64,000 nucleotides of DNA from NCBI GenBank assembly GCA_964466195.1, contig CAYXMQ010000016.1:1-64000 (forward strand). The letters are read 5' to 3'. How positions within the stretch are numbered: the stretch's first letter is position 1; each line of letters opens with the position of its first letter. Below the pieces are notes generated by a model. That model was not told the DNA's origin. It searched no databases and saw only the letters and a program-made list of their open reading frames with translations. This document shows positions 42,815 to 52,695 of this stretch, in pieces. Made by a program: the position numbers and the translations under genes. This DNA is from PFJX01 sp964466195. Lineage in GTDB: Bacteria; Pseudomonadota; Gammaproteobacteria; Burkholderiales; Thiobacillaceae.

Positions 42815-45800
42815 TGCCCGACGCGCGCCCCGATCCAGTCGAGCCGGCGGACACGGGCATACCGCTGCAGCTCTTCCTGACCCGTCTGATCTGGCTGTGC
42901 GTGTTGCCCCTGATTTTGCTGGCGGGCTATCTCGCTGTCGATCAGGTGCAGGCCCGTCAGGCCGAGCGCGATGTCGCCGCCCGCAACCTGACGCAAAACT
43001 TTGCCACCGCGATCGACCAGACGCTGAAACTGCATATTGAGGGCCTGAACATCCTCGCCGTGTCGCCGCTGGTGGACGACGCCGCACGCTGGCCCGATCT
43101 CTACCAGGAAGCGCAGGATTACCAACAGACTTTCGGCAGCCATGTCGTTTTCGCCGACCCGAACGGACGCCTGCTGTTCGACACACGTGTACCCTACGGC
43201 GCTAAGTTGCCCGACCTGCCCCGGCTTAAGGGACAGGCGGCGCAGAATGCAGTGCAAGATGGCAAGCCGGCGGTCGGGAATCTCGTCGACACAGCGGTCG
43301 CCGGGGATTCCATGCTGACCATTGCCGTGCCGGTTCGGCGCCAGGGAATAACCACGCATCGGCTGCTCACCGACCTGACGATTGGCCCGTTTCAGGCGCG
43401 CATCGCACAGGTGGCGCTGCCGGCCGACTGGGCGCTCAGCCTGCTCGACGGAAATGGACAGGTGATCGCCCGCCGCGCGCCGGCGGGAATGGATGCCGCT
43501 CGGGATGTCGATGCCGCCGGACGCTTCGTGGTGCGCTTGCAGCAGTCGCCCTGGTCGGTGCGGCTGGAGATACCCCGCGATGCCTATCAGGCGCCGCTGT
43601 ATTCGGCCGCCGCCGCGCTGGCGCTGGCGTTGCTGGTCGCCATCCTGATCGCCGTGCTGGGCGGGCGACTGGCCAGCCGCCGGCTCGGGCGGGCCGTGGC
43701 CTCGCTGACGAGCGACGCCTCGTCGGACGCGACGCGCCTGGACATTCGCGAAATCAATCAGGCGCGGCGCGCGCTTGCCCGTGCGAAGGAACAGCGCGAT
43801 GCGGCCGACGTGGCCCGCTCGGTCAGTGAACAGCTGTTGGAATCCACCTTCGAGCAGGCGGCAACCGGCCTTGCACTGGTCTCTCCGGACGGCCGTTGGC
43901 TGCGGGTCAACCGGACGCTGTGCGACATACTCGGTTATGACCGGCAGGCGTTGTTGGCCGGAAGCTTTCAGGACATCACGCATCCGGACGACCTGGAGGC
44001 TAACCTGGCTTTCGTGCACCGCATGCTGCAGCGCGAAATCGACGCCTATTCGATGGAGACGCGCTGTATCCGCAAGGACGGCGGCGTGGTCTGGAGCAAT
44101 CTGAGCGTTTCGCTGTGTTGGCGAGCGGACGGCGCACCGGACTACTTTATTGTGGTCATCGAGGACATCCAGCGTCGCAAGGCGGCCGAGCAGGCGTTGG
44201 AGGCGTCGCAGGCGGTCGCGCTGAGCGAGCAGTACCAAGCGCGGCTGGCGGCGCTCAACATGATGGAGGATGCCGTTACGGCGCGGCGCCAGGTCGAGGC
44301 GTCCACCGCCGCCTTGCGCGAAAGCGAAGCGCGCTTCCGGGTGGCGATGGACAACATGCGCGACGCGATCATCCTGATCGAAGGGGAAAAGGGCGTCGTC
44401 ACGCTATGGAACAGCGCCGCCGAAACCATGTTCGGCTATACCCGGGACGAGGCGATCGGCCAGCCGCTGCACCGGCTCGTCACCCCGGGCCGACTGCAGG
44501 ATAGGGCGGCGGCCGGCCTGACGCATTTCGCCCGCACCGGCGCGGGCGCAGCGGTGGGGCGCACGCTCGAACTGCCGGCAGTACGCCGCAATGGCGAGGA
44601 GTTCCAGGTGGAACTGGCCATTTCCGCGCTGCGACTTGACGGCTGTTGGCATGCGGTCGGCGTCGTGCGCGATATCAGCGAGCGCAAACTCGCCGAGGCG
44701 CAACTGCGCAAGCTGTCACAAGCCGTCGAGCAAAGCCCGGAGAGCATCGTCATCACCAACTTGGCGGCCGAGATCGAATATGTCAACGAGGCTTTCGTGC
44801 AGGCCACCGGCTACAGCCGCGAGGAAATCATCGGCCGCAATCCGCGCCTGCTGCAATCCGGCCGGACGCCGCCGGCAATCTATGGTGCGCTGTGGGACGC
44901 GCTCGCCAACGGCCGGGCGTGGAAAGGCGAACTGATCAATCGCCGCAAGGACGGCAGCGAGTACACCGAATTCGCCATCATCACCCCGTTGCGCCAGGCC
45001 GACGGCAGCATCAGCCACTATGTCGCGGTGAAGGAAGACGTTTCCGAGAAGAAGCGCATCGGCCTCGAACTCGACCAGCATCGCCACCATCTGGAAGAGC
45101 TGGTGGCCTTGCGCACCAGCGAGCTGGTGCTGGCGAAGACGCAGGCCGAGGCCGCCAGCCTGGCCAAGAGCGCGTTCCTGGCCAACATGAGCCACGAGAT
45201 TCGCACGCCGATGAACGCCATCATCGGGCTCACGCACTTGTTGCAGCGGGACGGCGTCACGCCACGCCAGGCCGAGCGTCTGGACAAGATCGGCAGCGCC
45301 GCGAATCACCTGCTGTCGATCATCAATGACATTCTCGACCTGTCCAAGGTCGAAGCCGGCAAGCTGGAGCTGGAATCGGGTGACTTCAACCTGTCTGCCG
45401 TGCTCGACCATGTCGTCTCGCTGCTGGCCGATGCCGCCAAGGCGAAAGGCTTGAGCCTCTCGGTCGACACGGATGCGGTGCCGTTGTGGCTGCGCGGCGA
45501 CGCCTTGCGCTTGCGCCAGGCGTTGCTCAACCTGGCCGGCAACGCGGTCAAGTTCACCGAACGCGGCGGCGTCACGCTGCGTGCACGCGTGCTGGAAGTG
45601 AGCGATGCCGGCTTGTTGCTGCGCTTCGAAGTCGAAGACAGCGGCATCGGCATTGCCGCGGATAAACTGAGCCGTTTGTTCCAGGCCTTTGAACAGGCCG
45701 ATGCCTCCACCACCCGCAAATACGGCGGCACCGGTCTGGGGTTGGCGATCACCCGGAATCTGGCTGAATTGATGGGCGGCGAAGTCGGCGCCGAAAGCAT

Positions 45801-46947
45801 GCCGGGCGTCGGCAGCCGATTCTGGTTCACGGTTCGTCTGGCGCGCGGCCGCGGCGTCATGCCGAGCGCGCCGACGCTGCCGGTTCAAGCCGAGGCGGAA
45901 CTGCGTCGGCAGTATGCCGGCGCGCGCGTGCTGCTGGCGGAAGACAATGCGATCAACCGCGAAGTGGTGATGGAACTGCTGCATGCCGTGGGCCTGTCGC
46001 TCGATGTCGCGGCGGATGGGCGCGAAGCCGTAGTCAAGGCGAGCATGGGCGGTTATGACTTGATACTGATGGACGTGCAGATGCCGAACCTGAATGGCCT
46101 GGAAGCCACGCGTGCCATCCGTCGGTTGCCGTCCTGGCGCGACAAGCCGATTCTGGCGATGACCGCCAACGCCTTCGACGCTGACCGCCGTGCCTGCCTG
46201 GCGGCAGGCATGAACGATTTCGTCGCCAAGCCGGTCGAGCCAAACGCGCTTTACGCCAGCTTGCTGAAATGGCTGCCCGAGCGAGCGGCTGCGGCCGAGT
46301 CCGGACGCGACCCGTCGGCGGCCGACGGGGCCGCCGACGCCTTGCTGGCGTGCCTCAGCGCGCTGCCCGGCCTCGACACGCAGCGCGGGTTGACGAGCTT
46401 GCGCGGCAATGCCGAGAAGTTCGCCCATCTGCTGCATCAGTTCAGCGCTTCCCACACCGGCGACATGGCCCGGGTGACGGCCTACCTGGCGGTCGGCGAC
46501 GCCAACGGCGCACGCCAGATCGCACACGGGCTCAAGGGCGTGGCAGCGACGTTGGGCATGCCGGGCTTGGCCGAGCGGGCGGCGCAACTGGAGACCGCGC
46601 TGCGCGCTAGCGGGCAGGCCGACCCGGCGCAGATCGACGCCATTGCCGGCGAACTGCGCGCATTGGGCGCCGGCATCGACGCCCTGCCCAAGACGCCGCC
46701 GCCGCCCGGCGACAGTGCAGTGGTGGACCCGGTGCAGTTGGCGCAGGTGTTGGCGGAGTTGAAAACCCGGCTGAATCGAAGCGATGCCAGCGCCACGTCC
46801 TGGGTGGAAGCGCACGCCGCCTTGTTGCGCGCCGCACTCGGTACGCGCTTCGAGACGCTGATCGGGCGGCTGGAGCAATTCGACTTCGATGCGGCGTTGG
46901 CAAGCCTGCAACTGCCGGCGCAGTCCCCGCCCGGGCGGCAGCCATAG
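42811..46947 (+). CDS. Hybrid sensor histidine kinase with receiver and Hpt domains
   Basis: 1378 residues. A dCache-like periplasmic sensor (about 50-265) between two membrane helices, three PAS/PAC units (about 345-750), HisKA with SHEIRTPMNAIIGL (histidine near 795), an ATPase domain (NLAGNAVKFTERGG, GGTGLGLAITRNL), a receiver (VLLAEDNAINREV, aspartate in LILMDVQMP near 1087, lysine in VAKPV) and a C-terminal Hpt domain (IAHGLKGVAATLG, histidine near 1238). All phosphorelay residues are present. The final regulator is unknown; the HD-GYP protein upstream is a candidate. Confidence 0.92.
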   Translation: MMPDARPDPVEPADTGIPLQLFLTRLIWLCVLPLILLAGYLAVDQVQARQAERDVAARNLTQNFATAIDQTLKLHIEGLNILAVSPLVDDAARWPDLYQEAQDYQQTFGSHVVFADPNGRLLFDTRVPYGAKLPDLPRLKGQAAQNAVQDGKPAVGNLVDTAVAGDSMLTIAVPVRRQGITTHRLLTDLTIGPFQARIAQVALPADWALSLLDGNGQVIARRAPAGMDAARDVDAAGRFVVRLQQSPWSVRLEIPRDAYQAPLYSAAAALALALLVAILIAVLGGRLASRRLGRAVASLTSDASSDATRLDIREINQARRALARAKEQRDAADVARSVSEQLLESTFEQAATGLALVSPDGRWLRVNRTLCDILGYDRQALLAGSFQDITHPDDLEANLAFVHRMLQREIDAYSMETRCIRKDGGVVWSNLSVSLCWRADGAPDYFIVVIEDIQRRKAAEQALEASQAVALSEQYQARLAALNMMEDAVTARRQVEASTAALRESEARFRVAMDNMRDAIILIEGEKGVVTLWNSAAETMFGYTRDEAIGQPLHRLVTPGRLQDRAAAGLTHFARTGAGAAVGRTLELPAVRRNGEEFQVELAISALRLDGCWHAVGVVRDISERKLAEAQLRKLSQAVEQSPESIVITNLAAEIEYVNEAFVQATGYSREEIIGRNPRLLQSGRTPPAIYGALWDALANGRAWKGELINRRKDGSEYTEFAIITPLRQADGSISHYVAVKEDVSEKKRIGLELDQHRHHLEELVALRTSELVLAKTQAEAASLAKSAFLANMSHEIRTPMNAIIGLTHLLQRDGVTPRQAERLDKIGSAANHLLSIINDILDLSKVEAGKLELESGDFNLSAVLDHVVSLLADAAKAKGLSLSVDTDAVPLWLRGDALRLRQALLNLAGNAVKFTERGGVTLRARVLEVSDAGLLLRFEVEDSGIGIAADKLSRLFQAFEQADASTTRKYGGTGLGLAITRNLAELMGGEVGAESMPGVGSRFWFTVRLARGRGVMPSAPTLPVQAEAELRRQYAGARVLLAEDNAINREVVMELLHAVGLSLDVAADGREAVVKASMGGYDLILMDVQMPNLNGLEATRAIRRLPSWRDKPILAMTANAFDADRRACLAAGMNDFVAKPVEPNALYASLLKWLPERAAAAESGRDPSAADGAADALLACLSALPGLDTQRGLTSLRGNAEKFAHLLHQFSASHTGDMARVTAYLAVGDANGARQIAHGLKGVAATLGMPGLAERAAQLETALRASGQADPAQIDAIAGELRALGAGIDALPKTPPPPGDSAVVDPVQLAQVLAELKTRLNRSDASATSWVEAHAALLRAALGTRFETLIGRLEQFDFDAALASLQLPAQSPPGRQP

Positions 46948-47068
46948 TGCCGCCGAAGCGGCGCGGCCATTAGGCTCGGCAAAGCGCGAACGGCATGGGC
47001 CGCGTCCGTGGCCGAGCACGCATCAAGCAGCCGCTGCGTGCTCGGCTCGATATACTGCAGGAGGCGGT

Positions 47069-47473
47069 CTACTCGCTGACCTTGCCGCGTCCCGCCTTGA
47101 TCGACGCACGCCGGGTCTTGCCATCCAGCCGCTTCGCGACCGATGACCTGGACGGCTTGGTCGGCCGGCGCGGCTTGGGCAGCACGGCGACGCCGGCAAT
47201 CAGTTCTTCCAGGCGACGCAGGGCGGCGGCGCGATTTTTTTCCAGACTGCGGAATTCCTGCGCTTTGATGATCACGACACCCTCCTTGCTGATGCGCTGG
47301 TCGCCGAGTTTCAGCAGGCGGTCGCGGATCGCTTCCGGCAGTGAAGAGGCGGCGATGTCGAAGCGCAGATGCACGGCGTTGGACACTTTGTTGACGTTCT
47401 GGCCGCCCGTGCCTTGCGCGCGGATCGCGCTGATTTCGACCTCCTCGGGCGGAATGCTGAAGCGGGGGCGCAT
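47069..47473 (-). CDS. arfB: Alternative ribosome-rescue factor / peptidyl-tRNA hydrolase ArfB
   Basis: 134 residues. The GGQ motif (RAQGTGGQNVNKVSNAVHLRFD) and the basic C-terminal tail (KPRRPTKPSR...KRLDGKTRRASIKAGRGK) match ArfB/YaeJ, which releases peptides on stalled ribosomes by inserting the tail into the mRNA channel. Length fits. It is a single gene, divergent from the methyltransferase. Confidence 0.93.
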   Translation of the reverse strand: MRPRFSIPPEEVEISAIRAQGTGGQNVNKVSNAVHLRFDIAASSLPEAIRDRLLKLGDQRISKEGVVIIKAQEFRSLEKNRAAALRRLEELIAGVAVLPKPRRPTKPSRSSVAKRLDGKTRRASIKAGRGKVSE

Positions 47474-47532
47474 GGTTTTGGCCGGTAGTGAATTGAAATG
47501 AATTGTAGGGTTCGACCCGAAAGGTATTCGTC

Positions 47533-48705
47533 ATGAATAACGCGCCCGATGCACATCCGACGATCAGTTGGAACGAGGCCGGCGCGCTGCGCTCGGCGCG
47601 CTGGCGTTCGGAAAGCGGCCAGTCGCCGCCGCGGCGAGTCGTGGTGGCCGACGATCAGACCCGCGCCGATGCCGCCTATCGGCTGGCCTGCGCCGGCACC
47701 GCGCTGTTGTGGCGCGGTGACTTTCAGAATGCACGCCAGTTGTTGCAGGCGCTGACCCGCCGGCTCGACCACAAAACCCGCCAATCGTCCGGAAAGACAG
47801 CGGCATGGGGCGCGACGGCCGCCTCGCCGGGCGCGGCGTTTGCGCGGCATCGCCAGGCGCAGGCGCGGCGGGCGCAGATATTGGGGATGCTCGTGTTGCC
47901 TCTTGCTGCCGACTACAGCGTGCCGCTGCGGCGGGCGCCCGATCTGCGCCCGGCCTGTACGGCCGCCTACGGCCCGGCTGACGCGGCCGGCGCGGAGTCG
48001 GTGGTCTCACTGCGCGAACTGCTCGGGCTGATCGGCGCCTACGAGTGGCGCAAGAAGGGCGTGGCGATAGCGGAACTGGGCGATCGCATCTATCCGCACT
48101 ACGGCGTGTTCGCGCCGATTCGCAGCGAGTACGTCGGCCTGGTGGCGGCGGCGCCGTTGCCTGCCGCTACGCTGGCCTTCGATATCGGCACCGGCACCGG
48201 CGTGTTGGCGGCGCTGCTGGCCAAGCGCGGCGTTGCGCGCGTGCTGGCCACTGACCAGGACCCGCGCGCGCTGGCTTGTGCGCGCGAAAACCTGGCGCGG
48301 CTTGGCTTGTCCGAACGGGTTGAGGTGATTGCGGCGGATCTGTTCCCCGCCGGACGCGCGCCATTGGTGCTGTGCAATCCGCCGTGGTTGCCGGCGCAGC
48401 CCAGCGCGGCGGTCGAACAGGCGGTGTACGATCCTGGCAGCCGCATGTTGCTGGGTTTCCTCGACGGCCTGGCCGCGCACCTGATGCCGGGGGGCGAGGG
48501 CTGGCTGGTGTTGTCCGATCTGGCCGAACATCTGGGCCTGCGTTCGCGCGCCGAGTTGCTCGCCGCGATCGACGCGGCCGGCCTGAAAGTCATCGCGCGC
48601 AGCGATGTGCGCCCGCAGCATCCGCGTGCATCCGACGCCAGCGATCCGCTGCACCAGGCGCGCGCGGCGGAAGTGACGTCGCTGTGGCGGCTCGCGGCCG
48701 CTTAA
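47533..48705 (+). CDS. Class I SAM-dependent methyltransferase (NPPW type)
   Basis: 390 residues. The C-terminal half is a Rossmann methyltransferase: LAFDIGTGTGVLAALLAKRG (SAM motif I), VLATDQDPRALACARENL, and the catalytic LCNPPWLP, typical of enzymes that modify amide or exocyclic amino groups in rRNA, release factors or bases (PrmC and RlmG relatives). The N-terminal part (about 1-170) has no recognised domain. The exact substrate cannot be assigned. Confidence 0.8.
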   Translation: MNNAPDAHPTISWNEAGALRSARWRSESGQSPPRRVVVADDQTRADAAYRLACAGTALLWRGDFQNARQLLQALTRRLDHKTRQSSGKTAAWGATAASPGAAFARHRQAQARRAQILGMLVLPLAADYSVPLRRAPDLRPACTAAYGPADAAGAESVVSLRELLGLIGAYEWRKKGVAIAELGDRIYPHYGVFAPIRSEYVGLVAAAPLPAATLAFDIGTGTGVLAALLAKRGVARVLATDQDPRALACARENLARLGLSERVEVIAADLFPAGRAPLVLCNPPWLPAQPSAAVEQAVYDPGSRMLLGFLDGLAAHLMPGGEGWLVLSDLAEHLGLRSRAELLAAIDAAGLKVIARSDVRPQHPRASDASDPLHQARAAEVTSLWRLAAA

Positions 48706-48733
48706 TCTGCGTTAGCGCGTGCGGCAGGCCGCG

Positions 48734-49429
48734 TTATTGCGGCTGCAGCGTCGCGTCTTCGAGCAGCACCTTGTAGGCATAGCCGCCGCCGAAATCCTTG
48801 TTGATGCGGACGATGCCTTTCACGCTGACCACATCCGCAACCTTGGCCAACTGCGCCGTCGTCACCAGGATGTCGTTGCTGCCGTCAGCGGCGGAGCCGG
48901 AACCATCGCGCAGATGCAGCCAGTTTTTCCCCATGATGCCGGCATTGACTTTGACCACCTTGCCGCGCACCAGCACCGGTTTGTCCTTCAGCGCGGCGCT
49001 TTGGCTGACGATTTCCGCCACCGTCTTGGCGTTCGCGCCGACCGCCTTGGCCACCGGGCTGTCCGCCGGTTCTTTCGGTTTGGCCGCCGCCGGCGGGATC
49101 GTCGCCATGTTCATGCTGCTCCAGCCGCCGCCGGCGTTGCTCAACGTGGCGAACAGTATCTTCGGAAAGGTCTTCTTCAACGATTTGCTCTCGAAGTCGT
49201 GCATGACCATGACGTTTTCCAGCGTGACCGTCTGGCCCAGTTTGACCGGCGCCCGGCTGACCGCCGCCCAGGTTTCACCCTGCTGAGTCTTGAGGCGGAG
49301 GTAGGTGTAGCTGCCGACATCCTGGGCCTCGAGCACGGCGCCCTTGACGGTGTCGGCAGAGTTGGCGGGGTTGGCGGCAAAAACAAGCGGCGCGGAAACG
49401 AACAGGCAGATCGCCAGAAGGGCACGCAT
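48734..49429 (-). CDS. Exported protein with OB-fold-like nucleic-acid-binding-type domain
   Basis: 231 residues from the ATG at 49429 (AGGAG ten bases upstream), with signal peptide MRALLAICLFVSAPLVFA. Two similar beta-rich modules are visible: residues about 30-80 (GAVLEAQDVGSYTYLRLKTQQGE) and about 145-225 (VLVRGKVVKVNAGIMGKNWLHLRDGSG...VVSVKGIVRINKDFGGGYAYKVLLEDA), the latter like the OB-fold proteins found near cytochrome genes. Function unknown. The reading frame stays open far upstream, but that part lies within the transporter gene. Confidence 0.78.
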   Translation of the reverse strand: MRALLAICLFVSAPLVFAANPANSADTVKGAVLEAQDVGSYTYLRLKTQQGETWAAVSRAPVKLGQTVTLENVMVMHDFESKSLKKTFPKILFATLSNAGGGWSSMNMATIPPAAAKPKEPADSPVAKAVGANAKTVAEIVSQSAALKDKPVLVRGKVVKVNAGIMGKNWLHLRDGSGSAADGSNDILVTTAQLAKVADVVSVKGIVRINKDFGGGYAYKVLLEDATLQPQ

Positions 49430-49515
49430 GGTCAGGAATCTCCTTAGGAATTGAGAGGGCAGAATAACAGCAGCGCCCCGGCTTGGTGAACGCTGCTGCA
49501 AAAGAACGCCCGGGT

Positions 49516-51018
49516 TCAGGGCTGCGGCACCAGGATCGGCATGCCCAGCAGCGGCCACAGCACGGTGACTGCCACGCCCAATACCACCAGCAGGAAGACG
49601 CTGAGCAGCAAACCGTGGCGGAAGAATTCGCCGGGGGTGAACTGCTTGGAATCGTAGGCGATGGCGTTGGGGGCGGCGCCGATCAGCAGCACGAACGGCA
49701 TGCCGGCGGTGACCAGGGAGGCATACATCACCACGTCCGGCGCCACGCCCAGGTACTTGGCGATGACCAGAGCCACCGGCAGCACGATGGCGATGGCCGC
49801 CACGTTCATGATGAAGTTGGTCAACACCAGTACGAAGGCGGCGATGCCCATGACGAACACGAACCAGTGGGCGTCCTTGAGCAGTGCCAGCCATTGCACC
49901 GCCATCCATTCCGCCGCGCCGGTCTGCCACAGGCAGAAACCGATGCTCATGGCGCCGGAGAACAGCAGAATGATGTTCCAGGGTATTTCCTCCAGGTCCT
50001 TGACCGTCAGGATGCCGATGATGAAAAACAGCAGCGTCGAGATCAGCATGATCGGCGCCCGGTCGATGGGTTTCAGCGCCGGCACCACGCCTTTAAGGGC
50101 CATCAACAGCACGATGCCGAAGACGATGAGCAGGACGGTCTTTTCCCGGGTGGTGAGCGGGCCTAAGCCGGCGGACAGGCGCTGGACCGTGTCCTTGAGG
50201 CCGGGGATGGTTTTCTTTTCCGGCTTCAGGAACACGATCAGGTAGAGCCAGATGCCCAGCACCATAAGCCAGCCGATCACCGCCATGTAGCTGGTCAGCT
50301 CGAAGAAGCCGATCTCGTTGCCGGTGAACTCCTTGTACATGCCCGCCGCCGCCGGGGCGCGCGCCGAACCGAGAAAGGTGATGATGCTGCCGGCGCCGGC
50401 GGCGTAGGCCATGCCGATGAACAGGCTCTTGCCGAAATTGGTCTGCTTGTCGCCCTCGCCGTAGAGGGCATAGATGGCCAGCAGTATGGGGAACATCGTC
50501 GCCGCCACGGCGGTATGGGCCATCAGGTGCGCCAGCGCGGCGGTGACTACCAGGCAGCCGAGCAGGATCATGTTGCTGTTCTCGCCCGCCACCGTGAGCA
50601 TCTTGTAGGCCAGGCGCCGGGTGAGGCCGGACTTGGTGAAGGCCAGGCCGATGACGATGGAGCCGAAGATGAACATCACCGACGGGTCCATGAAATCGCG
50701 GAAGGCGTCCTTCGCCGGACGGATCAGGAACAGGGCCTGGAACACGCCGATGGCGATGGCGGTGACGCCGATCGGGATGACCTCGAAGATCCACCAGATG
50801 CCGGCCATCAGGAACAGGCCGATGGCCGCCTTGCCTTCCGGGCCGAGGGCGAAGCGCTTGCCGGCGGGGTCCACCGCGTCCGGCCAGGCGGGCATGAAGT
50901 AGACGGCCAGGAACACGCCCAGGCCGGCCAGCAGGATGAACAGCTTTTTCCAGTCGAATTCGGAATGCGCCGCCTGGAGATGGGGCGAGGCGTTTGACGT
51001 GGTGGATTCAGCCGCCAT
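49516..51018 (-). CDS. SLC13/DASS-family anion transporter
   Basis: 500 residues from the ATG at 51018 (GGAGG seven bases upstream), about 12 membrane helices. Features of the divalent anion:sodium symporter family: FEVIPIGVTAIAIGVFQALF near the start, ALAHLMAHTAVAATMFPILLAI, and LTNFIMNVAAIAIVLPVALVIAK...GMPFVLLIGAAPNAIAYDSKQF. Substrates in the family include sulfate, dicarboxylates and other anions and cannot be told here. It overlaps the CBS-domain gene by 11 bases, so the two probably work together. Confidence 0.87.
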   Translation of the reverse strand: MAAESTTSNASPHLQAAHSEFDWKKLFILLAGLGVFLAVYFMPAWPDAVDPAGKRFALGPEGKAAIGLFLMAGIWWIFEVIPIGVTAIAIGVFQALFLIRPAKDAFRDFMDPSVMFIFGSIVIGLAFTKSGLTRRLAYKMLTVAGENSNMILLGCLVVTAALAHLMAHTAVAATMFPILLAIYALYGEGDKQTNFGKSLFIGMAYAAGAGSIITFLGSARAPAAAGMYKEFTGNEIGFFELTSYMAVIGWLMVLGIWLYLIVFLKPEKKTIPGLKDTVQRLSAGLGPLTTREKTVLLIVFGIVLLMALKGVVPALKPIDRAPIMLISTLLFFIIGILTVKDLEEIPWNIILLFSGAMSIGFCLWQTGAAEWMAVQWLALLKDAHWFVFVMGIAAFVLVLTNFIMNVAAIAIVLPVALVIAKYLGVAPDVVMYASLVTAGMPFVLLIGAAPNAIAYDSKQFTPGEFFRHGLLLSVFLLVVLGVAVTVLWPLLGMPILVPQP

Positions 51019-51526
51019 GGAGCACCTCCGCCGCGGCCTGGTTGAAGATGTCGACGATGCGCACCACGCCCACCACCTGTTCGCCTTCCAGCACCGGCAG
51101 CATATGCACATGGTGCGCGATCATCAGGTAGGCGGCGCAGGTGAGCGGCTTGTCGGCCTGCACGGTATGGCGTACTGCGGTCATGCAGGACGCCACGGCG
51201 ATCTCGGACGCTTGCCGGCATTGCGCCGGGAACGATTCCTGCCAGAGCAGGCTGAGCGAGGCGTCGACCGAATGGGACGAGACGTGCTGCGGGGTCAGGG
51301 TCGCCTTGATGTAGTCCGGCATCAGCGCGCGCAGCATGTCTTGCAGGCTGAGCACGCCCACCACGGTATTGCCGGCGTCGAATACCAGGATGTGCCGGTA
51401 GCGCCAGCCGCCGGAGGTATGTTGCGTATGCAGCAACGCGAATGCATCGTGCAGCGTGGCGTCCTGCTGGATGCGGGGAAACTCCGCTATCGGAACGAGG
51501 ATGTCTCTTATCTGGTTGGCGATCAT
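51008..51526 (-). CDS. CBS-domain protein
   Basis: 172 residues from the ATG at 51526 (AGGAGAG upstream). Two CBS motifs: residues about 10-80 (DATLHDAFALLHTQHTSGGWRYRHILVFDAGNTVVGVLSL) and about 105-165 (CMTAVRHTVQADKPLTCAAYLMIAHHVHMLPVLEGEQVVGVVRIVDIF). CBS pairs bind adenine nucleotides and often gate transporters. It is encoded upstream of and overlapping the SLC13 gene, so it may regulate that transporter. Confidence 0.88.
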   Translation of the reverse strand: MIANQIRDILVPIAEFPRIQQDATLHDAFALLHTQHTSGGWRYRHILVFDAGNTVVGVLSLQDMLRALMPDYIKATLTPQHVSSHSVDASLSLLWQESFPAQCRQASEIAVASCMTAVRHTVQADKPLTCAAYLMIAHHVHMLPVLEGEQVVGVVRIVDIFNQAAAEVLHGG

Positions 51527-51570
51527 GCCCGCTCTCCTGTCGATTGAAAAAACGCCGTGGGTGAGTGCGC

Positions 51571-52680
51571 TTAGGATATCGGCTTGCCGGCGCAGGCCGC
51601 GCGCGCCAAGCGGTCGTTGACCGCCCACCAGGCTTCGCTCGTCGGCGGCGCTTCGACCAGCAGGCGGTCGAAGCCGAAACGGTCGAGTTGGCGCAGACGG
51701 GCGTAGAGGCCGTGAGCATAGCCTTGCGGCCGGGCCGGCAGAAAAAACTGGGGCAGATGCGGCCGTTGGGGCGCTGCAATGCTGTGCAGTCCGGCATCCT
51801 GCTTGTGCGCTGGCGCGCGCTTCAGCCTCAGGTCTCGCCGCAGCACCGCCACCCGCAGGCCCTCGGCGAGCAACGCCTCGGCGCGAACGGCCAGGGCGTC
51901 CGGCGGCAGCACTTCCAGCGGCGTGGCGGGGGCGTAATGCGCCGGCAAAGCGCCGGGCACGCGCGGCGCCGAGGCCGCGCCCGGCGCGGCTTGGGATAGC
52001 GAGGTGGCGTCCGAACTGGTGTCTATCTGCGGGCCGATATCGACGCCTTCCGCACCGAGGACTTCGCGCAGGGCGGACAGCGCCAACGCGCCGGGACGCA
52101 GCACGCGCGGGCGTTCTTCGAGGAAGGATACGATGGTGGATTCCAGCCCGTAACGGCACGGGCCGCCGTCCAGCACCAGATCGACCCGGTCGCCGAGCGA
52201 GGCGCGGACATGCTCGGCCTCGGTCGGGCTGACGCCGCCGAAGGGGTTCGCCGACGGCGCCGCGAGTCCGCCGCCGAAGGCGCGCAGCACGGCCAGGGCG
52301 GTGGGATGGTTGGGCACGCGCAGCGCGACGCTGTCCTGTCCGCCGGTGACCACGCGCGGCACGTCGCCACGCGCCGGCAAGACCAAAGTCAGCGGGCCGG
52401 GCCAGAAACGCGCCATCAATTGCCGGGCCGCGGCCGGGATGTGCGCGGCCCAGGCATCGGCGGCGGCGGCGTCGGCTAGATGCACGATCAGGGGATGATC
52501 GGCGGGCCGCCCCTTGATGGCGAACACCCGTCGCACGGCCATTTCGTTGCGGGCGTCGGCGCCGAGGCCGTAGACGGTTTCGGTCGGGATGGCCACCACG
52601 CCGCCGGCGCGCAATATATCCACAGCCGAAGCGATGGCGTTGGCATCAGCCGGTGTTCGCCGCGCCGCTCGCGTGGTCAT
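51571..52680 (-). CDS. tsaC: Threonylcarbamoyl-AMP synthase, Sua5 type
   Basis: 369 residues. The N-terminal YrdC domain has PTETVYGLGADARNE, KGRPADHPLIVHL, FWPGPLTLVLPA, LRVPNHP, APSANPFGGVSPTEAEHV and the STIVSF motif. A linker and C-terminal Sua5 domain (from about 235) follow. It makes threonylcarbamoyl-AMP for the t6A modification of ANN-decoding tRNAs. It is a housekeeping gene set between the CBS-SLC13 pair and sbtAB. Confidence 0.92.
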   Translation of the reverse strand: MTTRAARRTPADANAIASAVDILRAGGVVAIPTETVYGLGADARNEMAVRRVFAIKGRPADHPLIVHLADAAAADAWAAHIPAAARQLMARFWPGPLTLVLPARGDVPRVVTGGQDSVALRVPNHPTALAVLRAFGGGLAAPSANPFGGVSPTEAEHVRASLGDRVDLVLDGGPCRYGLESTIVSFLEERPRVLRPGALALSALREVLGAEGVDIGPQIDTSSDATSLSQAAPGAASAPRVPGALPAHYAPATPLEVLPPDALAVRAEALLAEGLRVAVLRRDLRLKRAPAHKQDAGLHSIAAPQRPHLPQFFLPARPQGYAHGLYARLRQLDRFGFDRLLVEAPPTSEAWWAVNDRLARAACAGKPIS

Positions 52681-52695
52681 GGCTGCTGTGCCGGG

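Noticed and set aside
40562..43186. Very long antisense open frame (874 codons) opposite the sensor gene, and similar ones at 8875-10440, 22942-24372, 44716-47019 and 54296-56134
   Set aside because: These are frame shadows of GC-rich genes. Their products are rich in R, G, A, Q and H without domains, and the opposite strand encodes clear protein families.
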